A stretch of DNA of 64,000 nt. Origin: Pseudomonas azerbaijanoccidentalis (GTDB taxonomy: Bacteria > Pseudomonadota > Gammaproteobacteria > Pseudomonadales > Pseudomonadaceae). Below are positions 61,658 through 64,000 of the stretch, in pieces. How positions within the stretch are numbered: position 1 is the stretch's first letter; each line of letters opens with the position of its first letter. Location of the stretch: the NCBI RefSeq assembly GCF_019145495.1, contig NZ_JAHSTU010000011.1:124001-188000 (forward strand), written 5' to 3'. The notes under the pieces are model-generated. The model was given only the letters and a program-made list of their open reading frames with translations. It was not told the DNA's origin and made no database searches. The position numbers and the translations under genes were made by a program.

Positions 61658-61674
61658 CCGAGCGCTTGCTTGGT
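61658..61674. promoter_or_regulatory. AtuR operator, atuR-proximal, overlapping its promoter
   Basis: CCGAGCGCTTGCTTGGT is the mirror of the other site. Its TTGCTT (61666-61671) also serves as the -35 of a plausible atuR promoter, so AtuR binding would be self-repressing. Confidence 0.75.
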
Positions 61675-61694
61675 TGTGGCCGTCAGCTTAAATT
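61666..61694 (+). promoter_or_regulatory. atuR promoter
   Basis: -35 TTGCTT (61666-61671), a 17-base spacer and -10 TAAATT (61689-61694), giving a leader of about 45 bases to the GTG start. I found no comparably good promoter for atuA on the other strand. Confidence 0.6.
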
Positions 61695-61746
61695 GCCCGC
61701 GCAACCCCGCTGTTTTAGCGGTGATCACGACTGTAGGAGAGATCGG

Positions 61747-62370
61747 GTGGATGAGCAAAAAGCCCTGAGGGTCATGCGCGAATTGGTCGACAGCGGCCAG
61801 TTGACCGATCCGGACAGTGCCCGTGGCAAGTTGCTGCAAGTGGCGGCCCACCTGTTTCGCAATAAAGGCTACGAGCGCACCACCGTGCGCGACCTGGCCG
61901 GCGCCGTGGGCATTCAGTCGGGCAGCATTTTTCATCACTTCAAAAGCAAGGATGAAATCCTGCGCGCGGTGATGGAAGAGACCATTCGCTACAACACCGC
62001 ATTGATGCGTGCGGCCATTGCCGAGGCCGGCAGTGTGCGTGAGCGCGTGCTGGCGCTGATTCGGTGTGAACTGCAGTCGATCATGGGCGGCAGTGGCGAA
62101 GCCATGGCGGTGCTGGTCTACGAATGGCGCTCGCTGTCCGAGGATGGCCAGGCCAAGGTGCTGGCGCTGCGCGACATCTATGAAGACATCTGGCTGCAAG
62201 TGTTGGGTGAAGCCAAGAGCGCCGGGTTTATCCGCGGCGATGTGTTCATCACCCGACGTTTTCTGACCGGGGCGCTGTCCTGGACCACCACCTGGTTTCG
62301 TGCCGGTGGCAGCATGACCCTGGATCAACTGGCCGACGAGGCGTTGATTCTGGTGCTGGAGGAAAAATGA
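61747..62370 (+). CDS. atuR: TetR-family repressor AtuR
   Basis: 207 residues from a GTG with AGGAGAG upstream. The TetR helix-turn-helix is TVRDLAGAVGIQSGSIFHHF, followed by the helical ligand-binding part (about 70-207). AtuR represses the atu operon until terpenoid CoA intermediates appear. It is divergent from atuA over 163 bases that contain both operators. Confidence 0.92.
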   Translation: MDEQKALRVMRELVDSGQLTDPDSARGKLLQVAAHLFRNKGYERTTVRDLAGAVGIQSGSIFHHFKSKDEILRAVMEETIRYNTALMRAAIAEAGSVRERVLALIRCELQSIMGGSGEAMAVLVYEWRSLSEDGQAKVLALRDIYEDIWLQVLGEAKSAGFIRGDVFITRRFLTGALSWTTTWFRAGGSMTLDQLADEALILVLEEK

Positions 62371-62463
62371 TTTGGTTTATTGGTTGGCTGGAAACTGGCT
62401 AACTGGGCGAAACCGCCTAGCTTGAATGCATTGATGCAGTATTTTGGGGAGTGGCTTGTCTTG

Positions 62464-63273
62464 ATGTCTTCGCCAATTCGGACAGCTTCGCGGCTTTTGC
62501 TGACGGCGCTTGTGGCGTTATGGATGCTGCCGACCCAGGCTGCGCAGCTGGTGCGAATCGGTGCCGCGCATTTCCCTCCGTACACCGTACGCCCGGAATC
62601 CGGCGCCGACACCGGCCTGCTCCCGCAATTGGTCGAGGCGTTGAACGCCCTGCAAAGCGACTATCAATTCGTGTTGGTGCCCACCTCTATTCCACGACGC
62701 TTTGGTGACTTCAAGCAGGGTCGGATCGACATGGCGATCTTCGAAAACCCCGCCTGGGGCTGGAAAGACATTCCCCACACCGATGTCGACATGGGCCTGG
62801 AAGACGCCGAAATTTTCGTTGCGCAACGTCAGCTCGAAGGGCGCGCAACTCGCCAGCAAGACTATTTTGCCGACCTGAAGGGCAAGCGTCTGGCGCTGTT
62901 CAGCGGTTACCACTACGAGTTTGCCAACTTCAATGCCGAGCCCCAATACCTCATCAAAAACTACAACGCCACGCTGACCTATTCCCATGACAGCAACCTG
63001 TTGATGGTGTTGCGCGGTCGTGCTGACATCGCGCTGGTCACGCGCTCGTACCTCAACGACTATTTTCTGCGCAATCTGAATGTCGCCAATGAATTGCTGG
63101 TGTCCGATCGCATCGATCAGGTTTATCACCACTACGCCATCCTGCGCCCGGCGGCCCCGATCAGCGGCGAAGCGTTCGGCAGATTGCTGCAGGGCTTGCG
63201 GGACAACGGCCAGATGCTGAAGATTTTCGAGCCGTACAAGATTGCGATCGTGCCGGTTCCGGCTACGCCCTGA
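62464..63273 (+). CDS. Secreted solute-binding protein (SBP_bac_3)
   Basis: 269 residues from the ATG at 62464; ATG 62434 is an alternative and neither has a strong ribosome-binding site. A signal peptide ends near TQAAQ (about residue 24). The mature protein has the Venus-flytrap pattern of polar amino-acid binders (IGAAHFPPYTVRPESG, RIDMAIFENPAWGW, ILRPAAPISG). No permease or ATPase genes adjoin it, so it may feed another transporter or a chemoreceptor. Confidence 0.82.
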   Translation: MSSPIRTASRLLLTALVALWMLPTQAAQLVRIGAAHFPPYTVRPESGADTGLLPQLVEALNALQSDYQFVLVPTSIPRRFGDFKQGRIDMAIFENPAWGWKDIPHTDVDMGLEDAEIFVAQRQLEGRATRQQDYFADLKGKRLALFSGYHYEFANFNAEPQYLIKNYNATLTYSHDSNLLMVLRGRADIALVTRSYLNDYFLRNLNVANELLVSDRIDQVYHHYAILRPAAPISGEAFGRLLQGLRDNGQMLKIFEPYKIAIVPVPATP

Positions 63274-63299
63274 TCGACGCCGCCTAAATTTCTTGCTTC

Positions 63300-63342
63300 G
63301 GCTCACGTCACATCGTTGAACTGTCGACGATTATCGTGAGCC
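63300..63342 (+). promoter_or_regulatory. Nested inverted repeat in the leader of the acetyltransferase gene
   Basis: GGCTCACG (63300-63307) pairs with CGTGAGCC (63335-63342); inside, ATCGT (63312-63316) pairs with ACGAT (63327-63331). The 3-prime arm ends 6 bases before the ATG and contains the only GAG near a ribosome-binding position, so folding could hide it. Confidence 0.5.
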
Positions 63343-63348
63343 CGACCC

Positions 63349-64000
63349 ATGCCCAATCTGAATGACCTGACTGCCCTGACGCTGCCTTCAGGCCGTCGTC
63401 TTGTAGCCGATGAAACCGAAAACCGCCTGAGCCTCAGCCTTGACGGTCAATCGCTGATCCAGCTGTCGCTCAGTCGTGACCCTGAACTGAAAGTGCAACC
63501 AGAGGAAGGCAGCGCTCGCCCCGACGACGCGGCTCTGTGGGCTGCCGGTTACTGGCTGTTCGCCCGTGATGCGACCTGCCAGCGCCTGACCTGGCAACTC
63601 GATGAAACCCCGACCGAGGCATTGCTCAGCGGTTTGCTGATCCCCACGCAAACGGCCGGTCAATACCGTTGCGAGCGCACGCTGTTCTGGCAGTTGCCAC
63701 AGCCGTGGCTGACGCAGGCATCGAGCCGCTATCCGCAGCAAATGGTCATCAGTGGCGGCAAGCGTCATCCGTTGCGACCGATCAAGCCGCAGGGCGAGGT
63801 TTACCGGCGGTTTGATGCGCGCCTGGGGATGTGGATTTCCCTGCGCACGGTGGACATCGAGCTGGACCTGGCGCGTTTCAATCGCTGGCAGAACAGTGCG
63901 CGGGTCGCGAGTTTCTGGCAGGAAGAGGGCAGCCTCGAACAGCATCGCGAGTACCTGAGCAAACTCGAAGCCGACCCCCACACCGTGACGTTGATCGGCT
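63349..64000 (+). CDS. GNAT acetyltransferase of the AlcB/IucB siderophore type, partial
   Basis: 217 codons are seen before the window ends; the stop is outside. The N-terminal 130 residues form the leader domain of these enzymes, and HPLRPIKPQGEVYRRFD, WISLRTVDIELDLARFNRW and SARVASFWQEEGSLEQHREY are the typical start of the GNAT domain found in IucB/AlcB-like hydroxylysine or hydroxydiamine acyltransferases. No iron-uptake box was recognised upstream, and the next genes are not visible, so a siderophore role is only suggested. Confidence 0.82.
   Translation, partial: MPNLNDLTALTLPSGRRLVADETENRLSLSLDGQSLIQLSLSRDPELKVQPEEGSARPDDAALWAAGYWLFARDATCQRLTWQLDETPTEALLSGLLIPTQTAGQYRCERTLFWQLPQPWLTQASSRYPQQMVISGGKRHPLRPIKPQGEVYRRFDARLGMWISLRTVDIELDLARFNRWQNSARVASFWQEEGSLEQHREYLSKLEADPHTVTLIG

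Noticed and set aside
1..64000. tRNA, rRNA or insertion-sequence genes
   Set aside because: I found no cloverleaf with TTCRA arm, no rRNA-like segment and no transposase-like protein or target-site repeats.

Overview
The window is a piece of a Pseudomonas chromosome, most likely from the P. fluorescens group. Nearly every protein is of Pseudomonas type, the base composition is GC-rich, and the intergenic regions carry two families of REP-like hairpins typical of that group. There are about 58 protein genes, the last one running off the right edge. I see no rRNA, tRNA, CRISPR array, transposase or convincing prophage.

Layout. 0-5 kb: cysB, a Gre-like factor, and the earP-efp pair. 3.9-6.2 kb: a periplasmic esterase-like hydrolase, ohr and ohrR, with a well-resolved ohr promoter/operator. 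6.2-13.8 kb: two LysR regulators around a TauE-type transporter, a DUF1127 protein, a YcaQ-type DNA glycosylase, a class II DAHP synthase, a spermidine-synthase-like protein and a crotonase. 14-25.6 kb: deaD with a structured leader, a DODA-type dioxygenase, tpm, htpX, an alaA-type aminotransferase, msrB, a glutathione peroxidase with its OspR-type regulator, the sagS-type hybrid kinase, a DUF815 ATPase and a free-methionine-sulfoxide reductase. From memory, gene content and order in 3-25 kb follow the P. aeruginosa PA2852-PA2822 region.

25.6-37.4 kb is a signalling block: a large HD-GYP protein, a BvgS-like hybrid kinase and NarL-type regulator (RocS2/RocA2-like), a receiver-only protein, dgt, an EAL protein with a C-terminal Cache-like domain, and a YqjD/YqjE/YqjK-like set. 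37.7-46.2 kb: an ammonium transporter behind a consensus sigma-54 promoter, a Kef-type antiporter, a small gene behind a LexA box, a pseudouridine synthase, mobA-moaB-moeA, and small secreted or membrane proteins. 46.4-53.2 kb: yegS, a NarX/NarL-like two-component pair, a degenerate Hpt-like protein, cheV, a MOSC protein, ppnP and an exonuclease.

53.2-62.4 kb is an acyclic terpene (citronellol/geraniol) catabolic cluster, atuABCDEF, with divergent atuR and a clear pair of inverted operators between them. A secreted solute-binding protein and a truncated GNAT acetyltransferase follow.

Themes. Three separate loci deal with peroxides or oxidised methionine (ohr-hydrolase/ohrR, gpx-ospR, msrB plus fRMsr). 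Two OhrR-type two-cysteine sensors appear to use different operator sequences. No wholly new system is evident; the most useful leads are regulatory (operators, leaders, non-AUG start) and a few odd signalling architectures.
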